A stretch of 64,000 bases of DNA, from positions 62,001 through 126,000 of the forward strand of contig CM021317.1 in assembly GCA_010645155.1 (NCBI GenBank), given 5' to 3'. The DNA comes from Tigriopus japonicus (taxonomy: Eukaryota; Arthropoda; Copepoda; Harpacticoida; Harpacticidae). How positions within the stretch are numbered: position 1 is the first letter of the stretch; each line of letters begins with the position of its first letter. Positions 33,131 through 46,910 of this stretch are shown here, in pieces. A model generated the notes under the pieces. The model had not been told where the DNA came from. It did no database searches and worked only from the letters and a program-made list of their open reading frames with translations. A program made the position numbers and the translations under genes.

Positions 33131-36100
33131 ATGGAGGCCAAAACTGAGGCCTGTGCTAAGCTTATCCGCGGCCAATTTCCCGTGATCGACTCCGACCTCT
33201 TTCAGTACATACAAGGTCAGTTCATTAACAACAGAAAGAGTTATGGAAATGGAGATGATTAATACCAAAAATGGAATTATTTTGTCTTACACAGATGTGA
33301 TCCAAATGTCAGGGGATGATTTTGAGCAAGATGAGGATGTGTTTGAAGCCGTGGGCGGATTTCTCCAGGAATGCGATGTCTCCAAATCCGAAGAAGATAT
33401 CAAGTGAGTAGTAATCATTGGAAGTTAATGAGCCTTAATTTTTTTATGATATGTCAAAGACAAAAAGGACTGTGGAATTTCGAAGTCCATGGGTTCTCAC
33501 ATTATTTTTGTGCGTTAATTCCTAAACATGTCTATGAATAACTCTTCATTTTGAATGAAGATCTCCCTGTGGGAATTATTATGTTCAGCAATAACACGTT
33601 TAAATCTAAAGCGACCCAACCGCACTTTGAATCTGATCATTTTTGTAACTCCATTCTAGTAATTTTCAAACATGATTGATACACTTAGTTATGTTCGATG
33701 TACTAGTACGTATTTGACAATTCATATTCTTCATAGATCGTTATGTAACGGGATATTCGGGCTGTTGCATGGTGAATCCGGTAACAAATCCAATGGCAAT
33801 TCCGGTCAACGCATCTTAGATGCTCCCGTTCAAATGAAGGACATTGGTGGAAATTCGGCCAATGGTCAAGAAGAACCCGCTGGAAGTATTTGGATCCAAA
33901 AAATTGAGGACAACTTGGTAAGATATGAAGAAGACGACCAATTACTTTTTGATCTGTTTTTGTGATTGATCCGTTTATTCCATCGAGCTCAACTTACGTA
34001 GATGTGATTTCTAGTGATGGACCAAAAGCGCTTTCGACCGAAATTTCGGTTTCGGTTATGAGCCCTTTCGGTACATCACTTGTGATTTCCCAAGCAAAGG
34101 GCTGGAAAAGTCAGAAAAAACATTCAAAATTTGTTAAGGGTTATTTTTGGAAAGGGAATTTGGCCATTTTCCAATTTACAGCTGATTTTCCGGGTTTTTT
34201 TTGCTTTGCTTGTCATTTGTGAGGGTAAAACAATGAAACTAACAAACCATAGACGCGTGAAACGATGTCAAAAATGTTCAATCGAAAATTGTGACAAATT
34301 TTGAGTCATAATTTGCCGTTTTTGTTCTTAAAAAGGCTTACTTGTTATGACAAAACTTTGCATCGTTAGTGATTTTGAATCAAAAGTCCTCACTTTAAGA
34401 TCGTTTTTCATCCACGGGCGATTTTTTTAAGCTTTACTTCTTGACTGTAGTTTTAGAATGGACGAATTTTCTTCAAATCTAGCTCTTGAAAGGTTGAATA
34501 AAATCTGTAAAACACTATATTCTTCTTTACCCTTTGATCACCGTCATTGCTGAAATCCATTAACCGGTTTATTTCCAAATTGTCAAATTTTTAGAGTGTG
34601 GACAAGAAAAAGTTGGAAAAGGCAGAGCAAATGTTGCTCAAGAAGATGGATCGCAAGGAGAAGGTCGAAAAACCCGCTGCCAATCGCTACAAGAGTCACG
34701 AAGCCACAGCCTCACAAGTGATCAGTAAAAAAGATGCCAAAGCCGAAGCCTCGAATCTCCAAACCAAGGACATTCGAATCGAGAATTTCGACATTTCCTT
34801 TGGCGATCACGTGCTTCTTCGCGGTGCCAATCTCGTTCTCACTTTTGGTCGACGATATGGAATGGTGGGTCGAAATGGAATGGGCAAGTCCACGCTTTTG
34901 AGAATGATCTCTAGGTGAGTAAGTCATTGCTTGGGTTTTGAATTAGGTCGTGTTTGTCCAATGATTGAGTTATGTTTTTCCCAGTGGTCAATTGGTGATT
35001 CCATCGCATATATCCATACTACACGTGGAACAAGAAGTGACTGGAGACGACACCATAGCCCTTCAATCTGTTCTAGAAAGTTTAGAGAAGCGCGAATCTT
35101 TGCTTCGAGAAGAGAAAGAGATTAACCAAACCATCAATGACGGGTAAGTGAACCAAAAAATGTAATTATACATGATTTAAAAAGTAAATTTTTCGATTAG
35201 GGATCCCGCTCAAAAACTTGAGAGTGAAATTAGGGATTTCAGAAGATTGCTGAAATAGCTTTTAAATTTGTGTTTAAGTATAAACTCGGAAATACTAAAA
35301 GTGTTGTGTTCTAATTCCTGAACGTTTAAAGGAAAAAAAAGAAAACAGAATTAACCCAACACCTTGCTTTCATTTTCTGAATGGTACATTTGCAATTTTT
35401 ACTCTAGTTGGATGCGTTCTTGGCGTCCATAACAGTGCAAATTTATTCTCCCCTTTTTCTGTCTTTTCCAAATTTAATGCAATCTTTCTCCTTCCGTGCT
35501 TCTTAACTGAACATAGTTCATCAAAATCATCCGTATTTAGACTCTAACAATCCACATTAAAAACCACTTTTCAGAGGCGATCCGGCCCTGTCATCCCGTT
35601 TGACGGAAATCTACGCCGAACTTGAAGCCATGGAATCGGACAAAGCTCCTTCCAAAGCGTCCGTGATTCTGGCGGGTTTGGGCTTCAACGCCGAGATGCA
35701 AGCACGGCCTACCAAGACCTTTTCTGGAGGCTGGAGAATGCGATTGGCCTTGGCCAGAGCCCTCTTTTGCAAGCCTGATCTGTTACTCTTGGACGAACCC
35801 ACAAACATGTTGGATATGCAGGTTTGTAAGGAGGATTGAAAAACGGCGTAAATGTAAGGGGTTCAACATTCATGTTTTGTGCAGGCCATTATCTGGTTAG
35901 AACGCTATCTTCAAACTTGGGGTACCACGTTACTAGTCGTCTCTCACGATCGGAATTTCTTGGACGAGGTCCCCACAGACATGCTCCATCTTCATTCCCA
36001 AAGAATTGACACTTACAGGTGAGTGTTGATGATTCCAGAAGTTACTTGTTATGAAACAAGCAAATACCAGAAGGTTGCGTGATTCTGATGAAAGGAAAAT

Positions 36101-39100
36101 CTAATTTAAATGGCTTTTATTTGTTTGAACCACAGAGTTGGTAGAGAGAAGACGCTAGGGCAGACAGGCCTAACATTTTGTTGGACATAGTGATGTGAAA
36201 TCTGGGCTTGGGTAGAGCACTATAATAACAGAGTACAGTCATAAAGTGCGCCATCTAGTGGATTTCATGCGGCAACAGCCCGCCGTTCCCATGATACTCA
36301 CATTTTTGAACATTGCGACGGTCATTCATCAGTTTTGGACAAACTAAAGTGCCTAAAATGTTGATGGCCGAACTCCAAATGATACCTTAGTGTTTTTCTG
36401 ATGAATTTTGACATATATCATGCTTAAATCACCTTTATGATAGTCAGATTTCCATGCCATTTTGAGAGGGATTTCACTAATAATTTCAACCAAAAACCAC
36501 CACAGGTCCATTAACAATACTCAGTCAACATTTGAGGCACTTTAGTTTGTCCATAACTGATGAATGACAGTTGCAATCTTCAAAAATATGTGTATCATGG
36601 GAACGGCGAGCTGTTGCCGCATGAAATCCGCTAGATGGCGCACTTTATGACTGTACTTTTTTTTATTATAGTGCTCTAGGCTTGGGCAAGTTTTTCACGG
36701 GAGGTTGCAAGGTAGGGACTCCTAATGGAGATTTTGTGCTTTGCTAACTAACTCAAGCAAACACAAATTTGAGGTTAATTTGCAACCCTGATCCAAAGTT
36801 ACAAAAGTCAGGGGTGCGTTTCAGTGCTTCTTAATGAAAAACCGGTTGATGAAGAAAGGTAGGCAGAAGGTAATGGGCAGTACCAAAATTGAAAGTGGTG
36901 GCCTCTGGTGGTAGACCTGCACTTTTTTTTCGGGCTAAATCCTTCGAGACTTTGCTCTATTAGTACATTCAAGTGGGCTCGTTTTACAACAAATTTTATT
37001 AAATTTAGGTTGGCTTTTTTGAAATCCAAATGTTACTTTCACATCTGTAGAAGTCATCTCTCTTCAAAAGAAATGCTCTAAATTCCTTCAAAAACCGAGG
37101 TTTAAGCATTTCCAAGTCTTTACTGTCTACCTTGGGTGCAGACGGTGCAGTCCACCTTAGACATTCTCTTTTTCCTTTCATGCAAAAGAGCATCGGTTCG
37201 GCTGGAGGGAAAATGCCCGCACCGTCCACAAGACGTGTCCACGGTGCCCACACCAACACAAAAGCCACATGGTGACGAAGCTTAGCTCTGAGAAACCAAA
37301 TAGGCTATTTTTTTCTCGGGAGGGGCTTTAAGCTTTCAAAAAATATTATTCAGTTATTTTAAATTTTGATTAGCCCTATTTAGCCTTTCTTTGGTCATTA
37401 CAAAAGTGTTTAGCCCCTGTTTTTGTTCTGAAGACTTGTGCTTTTAAACTATATTGAAAAACAATGCATCATTATGTTATTACAACATTTTAGTGACAAT
37501 TTTTCTTCTATTAACACTTTTGAAAATATTACAATAACCTGAATCACTTGTGTGGTTAATATTTCTAAATGAAGAGAGGTTCTGTGTGATTGTTTTTAAT
37601 TTTCGTTTTCCGCTATGTTATTTACACTAAAGATAAGATACATTACATTAGATTCTACAACAAAGCATCAAAACTATTTAAGCTTTTTTCGACTTTTTGA
37701 TGAAAATGCATTCATTACATGCCTGTTTCATTCCAAGATCGAGCCACAAAAGTTGGTTTGGTTTGGACACTGTTTGCTGGTCACACTTGTTAAGAAGGAA
37801 AATGAACGTCTCTTTCAAAACGGACGGAAACCTTGGGAAAGCGCCTGAAGCTGATTGGCTTGTCCGGCCCGTGGAATTAGTCAGTTGAGAACCCTTAGTG
37901 GCGGGCCGGGTCGGACGGTGTTTGCACGTTTTATCAAAACATTGGCCTAAGCGGCCTCCCAAGGAAATCGGCCAGCTTGATCGAACATCAGGTCTTGCCT
38001 GATAGCCTCAGCATGATCCGTGGCATCAGCTATCACATTTCTTACTGCCTCCTCTCACTTGAAAAGCTGACACAAAGTTCCGTACATGCTCGTCCTCTTA
38101 ATCACTGAGTGTCTGTTGCATTGGTCAGGTGAAAAAGAAATGTAATGTCTGTCGGCCGGTAGATGAGTGGCCTCATCTGTCAAAGCAGATGTAAGCAGGG
38201 TTGGTCAGGGGGATTATCCCCTCCAAAAAGAGTCCCGTTTATCCCCCTTGGGATAAACGGGATTTTCCTTCAAGCAGTAAAAGGGATAAACGGGATAAAC
38301 GGGATTTACCTACTTTTCAAGCTTTTTTCCTACTTTTCACGCTTTTTTCCTACTTTTCAAGCATTTTTTCTTACTCTTCAAGCATTTTTTCCGACCTTAA
38401 AAGCATTTTTTCTTGCTCTTCAAGCATTCTTACCTTAAAAGCAATTTTCTCTTACTCTTCCAGCATTTTTTCCTACCTTAAAAGCATTTTTTCTGTCTTC
38501 AAGCATTTTATCCTATCTTAAAAGCAATTTTCCTACGTTTCAAGCGTTTCTTCCTCATTTCTATAATTATTCACAAATTTCTGTAACAGTATATTACCCA
38601 CAAAATCTCACTTTTTTCAATTAAGTCCCACACAAAAAATGATTTCCATTAATATAATGAAAACTCCTAGGTTTTTAGCTTTTATTTGTTTGTGTTTCCG
38701 AAGTCAAAACGCAGCTTTGCAGCTGCAATCTGATATAGGCTGTCTGCTCTGTAGGAATATTGCAGGGTTATTTGGGGGACTTTCTCATCCATAAAGCGTC
38801 CCGTTTTTTGGGATTAACGGGATTTTCCTCCAAGGAATAACAGGGATAAAGGGGATTTCCCTCCTTTATCAAACAAATTCCCCTTATTTCTAGAAATTAT
38901 TTCATTTTTGTGTCTCTGTATTACATTCACTGAGCATGAAGTTTTCTTACCTCAATATCTTCAACTGTGGAAGACTTCAATTTCATCACCACTCGACAAG
39001 TATTGTCAATTGTAACATGTTTTTTGAGTTTGATAATTTATAACAATTATTTCTGTTATATATCTGTTAAATATTGTGAATATATTTTATTGATATTTAT

Positions 39101-42100
39101 ATTAAGCCTTTAGTGTTTGATCGGCCATTTTCAGGGATGCCAAAAAGTATTCAAACATGTCAAAATCGGAACAAAATTTGCTTTATTTCCTTTATCCACC
39201 GGTTCATCCCGTTTGTCCTCCCATTTATCCCGTTTATCCCCCCATTTATCCCGTTTATCCCCCCATTTATCCCGTTTATCCCGTTTATCCCCCAATTTAT
39301 CCCGTTTATCCCCGGGTAAAGGGGATAAATCGAAAAAGTTGATCCCCCGACCAACCCTGGATGTAAGGCTATGTTGGCAGAAGAGCAAGGACAAATATTA
39401 AAATGAAGTTAGAATCAAAGAATAGGATGTGAAAGAATTCTTCAAAATAAAGAAATGCCTCAATTTAATCATTTGAACGTTTATGTGTCTTAACTTGAAC
39501 AACATTGCGATCGGCTTCAAAAATATTCTGTCAGGAAGATTCTCCTTTCACCCTGGCCAAATGACCTGTTCCGCCCGAACAACTTAGGCCAAGAAACGCT
39601 AGGTGGACCCTTGCATGTGTTGGGAGTTAATCTCGAAGCCCTATACCATTTCACTGAAGGTAAATTGGCGACCCCGGTGTACGATGTCACGAAAAAAAGC
39701 TTGCCCCAGCGCCCAAGTCACATCACTAGTTGGACAATTGTCAGGCCCCAGCTGACCTTTGGCTTTGACGTTTCCCAAGCAGTTGTGCCCAAACAAGTTC
39801 GTTTCGTTTGTAGGGTTAAAGTAGAGGTGGGCGAGAAGCCAGTGTCGGAGCCAAGGCGTTGACACCAACTTTTTGGGCTTTTGGAGTCAGCATCAACACC
39901 AGGTCTCTAGTGCTGACATTTTAAGGCTTCAAGAATTTTTGAAAAACGTACTGTCCGCCCTAAAACTTGATCCCAATTTTGATTGTAAATGTGAAGGACT
40001 AAACAAAATCCAATATCATTAATTTTTGTTCCATCATGAAAATAAACGCTTACCAAACTCCAAAAACAGATTTGCAAAGCAAGAAAATCACACACCCAGC
40101 TAGGGTATTGTAAAATGTAAGCTTATTTTCCCTCTCTCCAATTTATGTTGAACTAACATGAACTTAAATGTCTTTAGAATGGGTAGGTCTGTCAAAACTG
40201 GTGCTCCATATTGCAGTCCAGAAGGGCACATTTTGTTTGACTTAATTATAAGGACCACGCTATCAGTGTCAATGTCGACACCACGACGTTGATGGGCAAC
40301 TTCAACACAGGTGTTGGTGTCAGCGTGGGTGTCAACCTTGCAGTGTCGGTGTCGGAGTCGAGGGCAAAATTGCCGCTCGCTGTCACCCATCCCTTCGTTG
40401 AAGTCAGGGTCACTTGTTGTTTGTTCGGGCACAACTTAAATACTAATCTTCGGATATATCAAGTTTTCACCTGCAACCTTTGCTCTTCAACAGCTGTAGC
40501 TCATCCAACAAAAATGTCTGTATATCCACCCTGTGGTTTGAACCTTTTGGAGGGTATGGAAAAGTGCAGGTTTAAAATGCATATATTTTAAGAGTAGTGA
40601 AGTAAAGGGTTCATGAGGTAGACTTAGGTCAAGAATTTCCGTTCTTTAAATCTTGCATAAAGGATGATGTGTCAGCTTCTGCTAGAGTCTAAAATGATAT
40701 ATGATCCCACCCAAAAATTATTTAATCTGACATAATTTGAGCTTGAAAACTTTCAACTCATCCAGAGTGTGAAAACAATAAAAACAAAAAGGGGTTTTGT
40801 AAAAACGAATCACGCAACCTTCAATGTTAGCTTATCGAAAAATAAATCCAATTACTAGAAAAACTTTGACTACTGTATTTATTTTTCAGAGGCAACTACA
40901 CAGAATTTAACAATACCATGACCGAGCGACTGAAGTCCCAACAACGCGAATATGAAGCCCAAATGGATTACCGGAAACACGTTCAAGAGTTCATTGACAA
41001 GTTCCGATTCAATGCCAAACGCGCGTCTTTGGTTCAATCGCGAATCAAACAATTGGAGAGGCTGTAAGTGTATTCATTGTTCTAAAAAGTTCCTTTTGGC
41101 ACACAGTTTAGCCGGGAGTGAGAGCAAAATGTCAGAATGTCAAATAGATGTCACGTGGGAGATTTAACAACGTACATAACTTACAGCAATTCTCGGATGA
41201 ATTCAAAGTCGCCTGATTGGGAACGAATGGAGTTGAAATTTATAATGGAAGATTTGTCATTGGATTGGATGTCTCAGCCTTTTCTAACGAAATTTCTTGT
41301 TTAAAGTGCAAATCTTAAATTATCATTTTGATTTTCCTTATTCAGCTCCACATTTAGTTTTTATTTTATAAAGAACTCAAAGAGCAAATCAAAGAGTTGT
41401 AGTTGAACTTCCTTTTCTAAGAAAGCCAACTTTATTTAGTTGAAAAGCGAATTATTCTGTTTTTAGCATACCCATTTTGTCACTTGACCCAAAAACTTTT
41501 TTCTTCTAATTTTGAAAACATGACCCATCTACGAGAATGACCTAAAATGACGTAATTTTTTCTTCTCTATAGCCCTGAATTGAAACCCATAGAAAAAGAA
41601 ACTGATGTGGTACTGAAGTTCCCGGATGTGGAGAAATTGTCACCCCCGATTCTCATGTTGAGTTCGGTTACATTTAATTATGACAAGAATCGGACCATTT
41701 TTTCGAACGTGGACCTCTCGGCCACCATGGAATCTAGGATATGTATCGTAAGTTCTCTTAAATTATTGCACCAACTTGGGCGAGATCTACATTTTCAAGG
41801 ATAAGTTACAAAGGACGATTTGACAACCACTGCTGTTGAATTGTTTTTTTTTGTTCAGATAAAGTTCATGCTCTATTTTTAACATAAATCGTTCCGGGTT
41901 CAAAATCAGCAGTATTGGTTTTCAAATTTTCAAACCATTTTGAAAGAAAGATTGAAGAGAGTAGTAAAAGTCCACATCGAATGGCAATAGATTAGTGTTT
42001 TTGTTACGTAAATGGTTTGAAGTAGGGCACTATAATGAAAGAGTACACGTATAAAATGCGCCATCTAGGTTTTTTTTTGTGGTAACAGCTTGCCGATTCC

Positions 42101-44564
42101 ACGAGATCAATGGACCTAGAAATAATAATGAGTGTGCATAAGGTTTAGACGAACACAAGTACCTCAAATATTGATTGGGGACAAATTTTGAACTTGCAAT
42201 GGTTTTAGTCTAATATATCATATTTAGTATGATATTACAATACTGATATACTATATACGTGCGAGCTGTTTACACATTAAAACCCACTAGATGGCGTACT
42301 TTTTGATTATACACTTTTACTAGTTTGAATACCATTTGATTAAGGTAGTCTAACTACGTACTTGATTCCCATTTTCAATAAAAGTTCGGTGTTTAAATCC
42401 ATTCTTGGATCAACAAAGCCTGCGAATATGATTTTATCACTGAGATGCTGATTTGATTATACATCCTATTCCGATTCTAGCAAAAATACCAATTATGCTC
42501 TACCTGGAAGCAATTGGCCAATCCATAATATTTAAAAAACAATAATAAAATGTAAAATTTTATGATGGTCAAGTGTTCCTCAAGAACTCTTCTCCATTTT
42601 AGGTGGGAGAGAATGGAGCAGGAAAAACCACGCTGCTCAAGATCCTCATGGATCAGTTGACGCCCACTTCTGGAGATCGGACAGCCCATCGGAACCTCAA
42701 ATTCGGCTACTTCTCCCAACATCACGTGGACCAATTGGACATGAGCATATGCTCTGTGGAACTCATGCAGAAAGAGTTTCCCGGTTTCAAGGTCGAAGAA
42801 TACCGCCGAATGCTCGGAAGTTTTGGTGTGACTGGAGAAATGGCCTTACAACAGGTACTGACTGAGCTGAGAACAGCGTCATTTGACACACTTGATTCAA
42901 GAGTTTGGGAGAACAAAAGAGATCTGTTTACTTTTATGCTAAAGAGCTAACGGACCGCGCAAACTGACCGCTTAACCCATCGATGCCAGCGCCACTAGCG
43001 GTCAGATTTAGACATAGTCGCCAGATGATGTTTCTCAATGCCACTCTATGGCAAAATGTGAACTATTTTTCTTGGCAATATTATTTTCTCTAAAGAGAAG
43101 GCCATTTTAAAAACATTGAGCTCCAGCAAAAGGAGAGAGTTTCGTGAAAAATCACAATTTGGCAACTCGGTCTAAAATTTGGCAGTGCTGCACTACGTTT
43201 TTCTATGTTAGTCGCGATGTTAGCATCAAGTTGAAATGCGGAGATAGTATTTTGATGCTTTTCTTGGTTGGTCAAGTCATTTTGATTGAGTTAGAATAAA
43301 GCACCATAAATAGAAGAGCATGATCATGAGGTTGACTAAGGATCAGCGTCTCAGTAAGATTAAAAAAAGAAAAAGTGCACCATTTTATTTGTAGTGCATT
43401 TTCAACAAAACTACTCCTACACTTTCAAGTTTTGTGCGTCTACTGGGATGGAACATGCACTGTCTTGCATTTCCTCCCAACCAATGCAATTTCCCACTTT
43501 TCCCTAGGGCTTTTCAAATTTTCAAACAAATTCAACGAACAAATATAACAATTAACAAAGACAAACAAACCACACCGTACCAAACAAAAACAAATCGCAA
43601 ATAAAAGACAAACAAATCGGAAAAAGAAGCAAAACAGATGTTGATTGTTTTGTTCTCTCCGAAAAATATGGCAGTCAAATGTGATACTTTTGAGGAGTTG
43701 AAAAAAAGGTCTTAAAGACTTTCTGTTGTCAAAAATTAGTGTTCAGTTGTTTGGAATAGATCTCTTGGACCATTAAACCCTTTCAAGAGCATAAATTATT
43801 GTGGCGAAAATAATCATTAGACACTCGCTTTTACAAATCATGACGGCACCACTGCTTTTATTTGGAGATGATGCAAATTTTCCTTAAACAAGCATTTGAA
43901 AAAAATATGAAAACAAGCAATGACTCGGGGCATTTTGGTCGCATCGTACCTTCCATCGAGGTCTCAATTTGAACCAGTTCATCTCATTCACCTACTCTTG
44001 TAAATTCGAAGTTTCTAATTTTAAAATCCTGAAATCAACAATCTCTCCGAAAAATGTTAGGTCAAGTAACAGTGTGAGCTATCTATAAAAGGCCTTTTTT
44101 CTTGTTTTTCGCAGATCTCCAGTTTATCGGGAGGTCAGAAATCACGCGTGGCGTTTGCCATTTTATGCGCCCACAAACCGAATTTCCTGATTCTGGACGA
44201 GCCTACCAATCACTTGGACATCCAAACCATCGAAGCTTTGGGCAATGGGCTTCTCAAATATAAGGTTCGTATGTGCATCCATACGGTTCTAAAAATGGCC
44301 CGGAGATTGCTGAATATTTCATGACTTGAGTCCGAAAATGTCAGATCGATGTTTTCCGGTTCAAACTAATTTTCTCGTTGGTTGGTGACTGTGATGATGC
44401 TATTCATATTTTAGGGCGGAGTTATTTTGGTCAGTCACGACGAACGCTTGATTCGGATGGTGTGCCAAGAGTTGTGGGTGTGTTCCAAAGGGCGTGTTTA
44501 CTCGTTGGAGGGTGGATTCGACGAATACAGAGCCATCATCGAGAAGGAATTGGTTTTGGCCTAA
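33131..44564 (+). CDS. ABCF3: ATP-binding cassette protein ABCF3 (GCN20-like), 12 exons
   Basis: Soluble twin-ATPase of the ABC-F class (yeast GCN20 relative), acting on ribosomes rather than membranes. Exons: 33131-33215, 33295-33403, 33737-33917, 34595-34914, 34985-35143, 35575-35821, 35885-36018, 40890-41063, 41573-41747, 42603-42854, 44115-44264, 44415-44564. All joins keep frame, giving 711 residues (human 709). N-terminal family region about 1-130 with LLDAP-like RILDAPVQ, then a basic coiled linker. ATPase 1: Walker A GRNGMGKS (217-224), signature FSGGW (334-338), Walker [10 protein letters not shown] (Asp358, Glu359), SHDRNFLD. Linker in exons 8-9. ATPase 2: GENGAGKT (530-537), YFSQHH, LSGGQ (616-620), [11 protein letters not shown] (Asp640, Glu641), SHDERLIR. 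Every catalytic motif is intact. AATAAA at 44811. Intron 7 (4.9 kb) holds several transposons. Confidence 0.95.
34012..34081. mobile_element. 70-bp miniature hAT-like element, TAGTGATGGACC family
   Basis: Starts TAGTGATGGACCAAAAGCGC and ends cctttcggtacatcactt, with ttcggtttcggtta inside. The flanking 8-mer gtgatttc is identical on both sides (34004-34011 and 34082-34089). It sits in ABCF3 intron 3. A full relative is at 63440-63780. Confidence 0.75.
36215..36676. mobile_element. Palindromic TA-flanked MITE in ABCF3 intron 7
   Basis: The left end GAGCACTATAATAACAGAGT and right end are inverted complements over at least 60 bp, including aaagtgcgccatctag and catgcggcaacag. TA flanks both ends (36213-36214 and 36677-36678), the Tc1/mariner target. 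The whole 462 bp is nearly one long hairpin. A diverged copy is at 42025-42322. Confidence 0.8.
38310..38545. repeat. Minisatellite, T-rich 20-21-bp unit
   Basis: About ten imperfect units of the type tttcctacttttcaagca, alternating in the second half with taccttaaaagca variants. Lies within the hAT-like element. Confidence 0.7.
39206..39320. repeat. Minisatellite, cccgtttatccc unit
   Basis: Repeated ccatttatcccgtttatccc units, degenerating at the right edge, near the right end of the hAT-like element. Complementary to gggataaacgggat near its left end. Confidence 0.75.
42025..42322. mobile_element. Diverged copy of the TA-flanked palindromic MITE
   Basis: Left arm gggcactataatgaaagagtac...gcgccatctag and right arm ctagatggcgtac...tacactttta pair imperfectly. 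Same family as 36215-36676. In ABCF3 intron 9. Confidence 0.6.
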
Positions 44565-44874
44565 TCGCTTGCCTTCTTCCCACCTAAGAATTTTAGCGCG
44601 TTTGTACGTCAATACTGACACGAGAATACACGATCTTTTCTACCCCATTGATATCAGGTCATTGTTTACTCAATATTTTTTTCGAAAAGTGACGATGCTC
44701 TTCAAGTTAGATGGAGAAAAATTAATCGATGCTTAACCTGATCTAGCAAAACAAAACTAATTACGGGGGTGAGCTTTGTTATGGGTGTAGGGTTTTAGTA
44801 GTAAGAATGTAATAAATCCTATCAAGTATTGTGGAGCAGTTGGAATCACGGGGCTTACTTAGAATTTGTACCAA

Positions 44875-45197
44875 TAGGGCAATTGAAGTGTGGCTTTGTT
44901 GTGCCTTTTCATGGAGCGAGAGCGTCGACAAGTGTGACGACCAACTCTCACTGTGCATGCACTTGCAAAGACACAAAACTTGGCATAATTCAAAAAATTG
45001 TGCAAAACATTTTGCATTGGCTTGTTCTAGCAATGTAATGATAGTTTAGCTACATCAAATAGGACATTATGCTACAAGTTTGGCACATTTGCTTGAGAAA
45101 TGCTTTCAAGTGCATGCACAGTGCGAGCTAGCCGTGGCAGATGTCGACGCTCTCGTTCCATGAAAAGGCACAACAAAGCCACACTTCAATAGCCCTA
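44875..45197. mobile_element. TA-flanked palindromic MITE downstream of ABCF3
   Basis: Left arm taGGGCAATTGAAGTGTGGC then tttgttgtgccttttcatgg; right arm is the inverted complement, ending cttcaatagccctata. Arms also share gagagcgtcgaca or its complement. About 320 bp; TA at both ends. Confidence 0.7.
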
Positions 45198-46910
45198 TAT
45201 GGTAATCTTTGTTATCATGGTAAATTTATTTTTCCACAAAAATTTATAATAAGGTTGCCATAGATTTTTAACGTTTCTCAGTCGAGATTGAAGTTGCATT
45301 TAATTGTTAAAAAGCACCTTCACAAGTAGTTGAAGCAATTATAAGATATTTGCTTTTCCACTTGTCCACTTGACCGTGTTTCCCTATTCTTCAATCTGTT
45401 TTGAGAATTCCAACTGAGGTCAATCAAAATACCTGATATGTTTATGGCTTTTCCATGTCACCTCTTAACTACTTGTTCCTATGAGCAAACCAATCAGGTT
45501 TCATGTCGATTGAAATTCTATACATACACCAATTGGCTGAAGCATGGGGAAAAGCAATCAAACGGATAAACCACCATTGGTTTATCGGGAACTACTTAAC
45601 TATTTAACCCTGTGATATGAGTAATTCTGTTCGATGCTTGATGGAATTCTCAAAACGGGCTGGCTGAAGCATAAGGGAAAGCGGTCAAGCGGAAAAGTCG
45701 GGAAAATATCAGCTAAAGTCACTTAATAAGTCGGTTCATAGCGTTAATTTGTTAAGCGGTGATCCGATTCATCTCGAGCAATGAAAACAACGCTTTAAAG
45801 CCTGCACAAGTACGAAGTAACGCTTAAACTTGTATCAGCACTTCAGCCATGAAAAGTGATGCAACGATTGAGTTTTGCCTTGAAGCCGGATTGAAAAATG
45901 AACAAAATTTCAAGCGTAGTTGCAAAACCAAAGTGAAAGGTTTATCTCAATCTTTTGTCCAATATCCCTTGGATTTGCAAAAAAAAATTATGCATATACT
46001 GTGTCTGAAAACTGCCGTCTGAGAACTGTGTCTGAGAACCGAAAAACTAGTTTTCTCCATTCAAAAAACGGAATTGATTTGTGCATCACCAACATCTTAA
46101 ACTACTCGTTTGCTAGATTTCGAACTCTGATAAGTTTTAGCGTCAACACTTCTGAACCGAGTTATACTTCACGGATATTTAAAGGTGCATCAATTGAGAC
46201 CATTGCGCGGACACAAAAAGTGATAAAAATGAGATCAATTCACAAAGTATTCGCCTAAAGAAAGGTGTCTGCACATGAACAGGGTGCGAAGGGTATTTGT
46301 TGATTTTTGGAAAAAAAACTCGGAAATAGCTACCATTTGGCAACCAGTGGACCGATCAGCAAGACATATGCAGATATAAATTCAGGAAAGATTGAATCGA
46401 AATGTAGCGATTTCCTCGCTAAAATGCCCTTTCTGAGAAAGGACACTCATTTCTGGATCTAAATCTTGAGCCTTTTTTAAAACCATTTTTTCATCATTTC
46501 GTCAAGTTGACGAACCATTCGAGTTGAATGAGGATTAAAAAACTTTCGGAAAGTTATAATTCTACATGTATTGATATTGGGATACTTTCTTTCTTTGCTC
46601 AAAGTCTTAAAAAAAGAAGAGTCCCTTTTAAGTGTCTTTCAACATGGAATGAAAACAAGCGCCAACAAAATAATCCATTGATTTGCCATTCTCTTGAAAA
46701 CTAGTGCTCTGTGTTTTCGTTGTCATTGGATGATGCGATTACTTGGTCACAGTCAAGTGATTCTGTGGAGGTTCAATCTTGTCTCCAACATGTTTGCCAT
46801 TTGGCATCCAGTCAAACGCATCCAATCTTATCTATCTTTGTCTCATCTCGAAAAAACGCGGGATTAGTTTTCCAAAACGGAGGTTGACATTAACGGAAAT
46901 ATCAAGAGCA
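45198..46910. other. Intergenic stretch upstream of the CRAL-TRIO gene
   Basis: No convincing gene. A 112-codon plus frame at 45920-46258 has no recognisable family features. Confidence 0.35.

Larger units (their letters stand above)
38196..39359. mobile_element. hAT-like element with internal minisatellites
   Basis: Termini CAGGGTTGGTCAGGGGGAT and its inverted complement fit hAT (CAGGG). The 8-mer gatgtaag flanks both sides exactly (38188-38195 and 39360-39367). Inside are two tandem arrays: a 20-bp-type unit (ctacttttcaagcatttttt, about 38310-38540) and a cccgtttatcc unit (about 39206-39320), with the inverse gggataaacgggat near the left end. A SINE fragment is nested near 38690-38770. No transposase. 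1164 bp inside ABCF3 intron 7. Confidence 0.85.

Noticed and set aside
39113..39401. Repetitive Pro/Ile/Phe frames on both strands
   Set aside because: They read through the cccgtttatccc minisatellite and are not genes.
40246..40591. Val/Ser/Thr repeat frames in ABCF3 intron 7
   Set aside because: They derive from a ggtgtcagtgtcggtgtc low-complexity tract.
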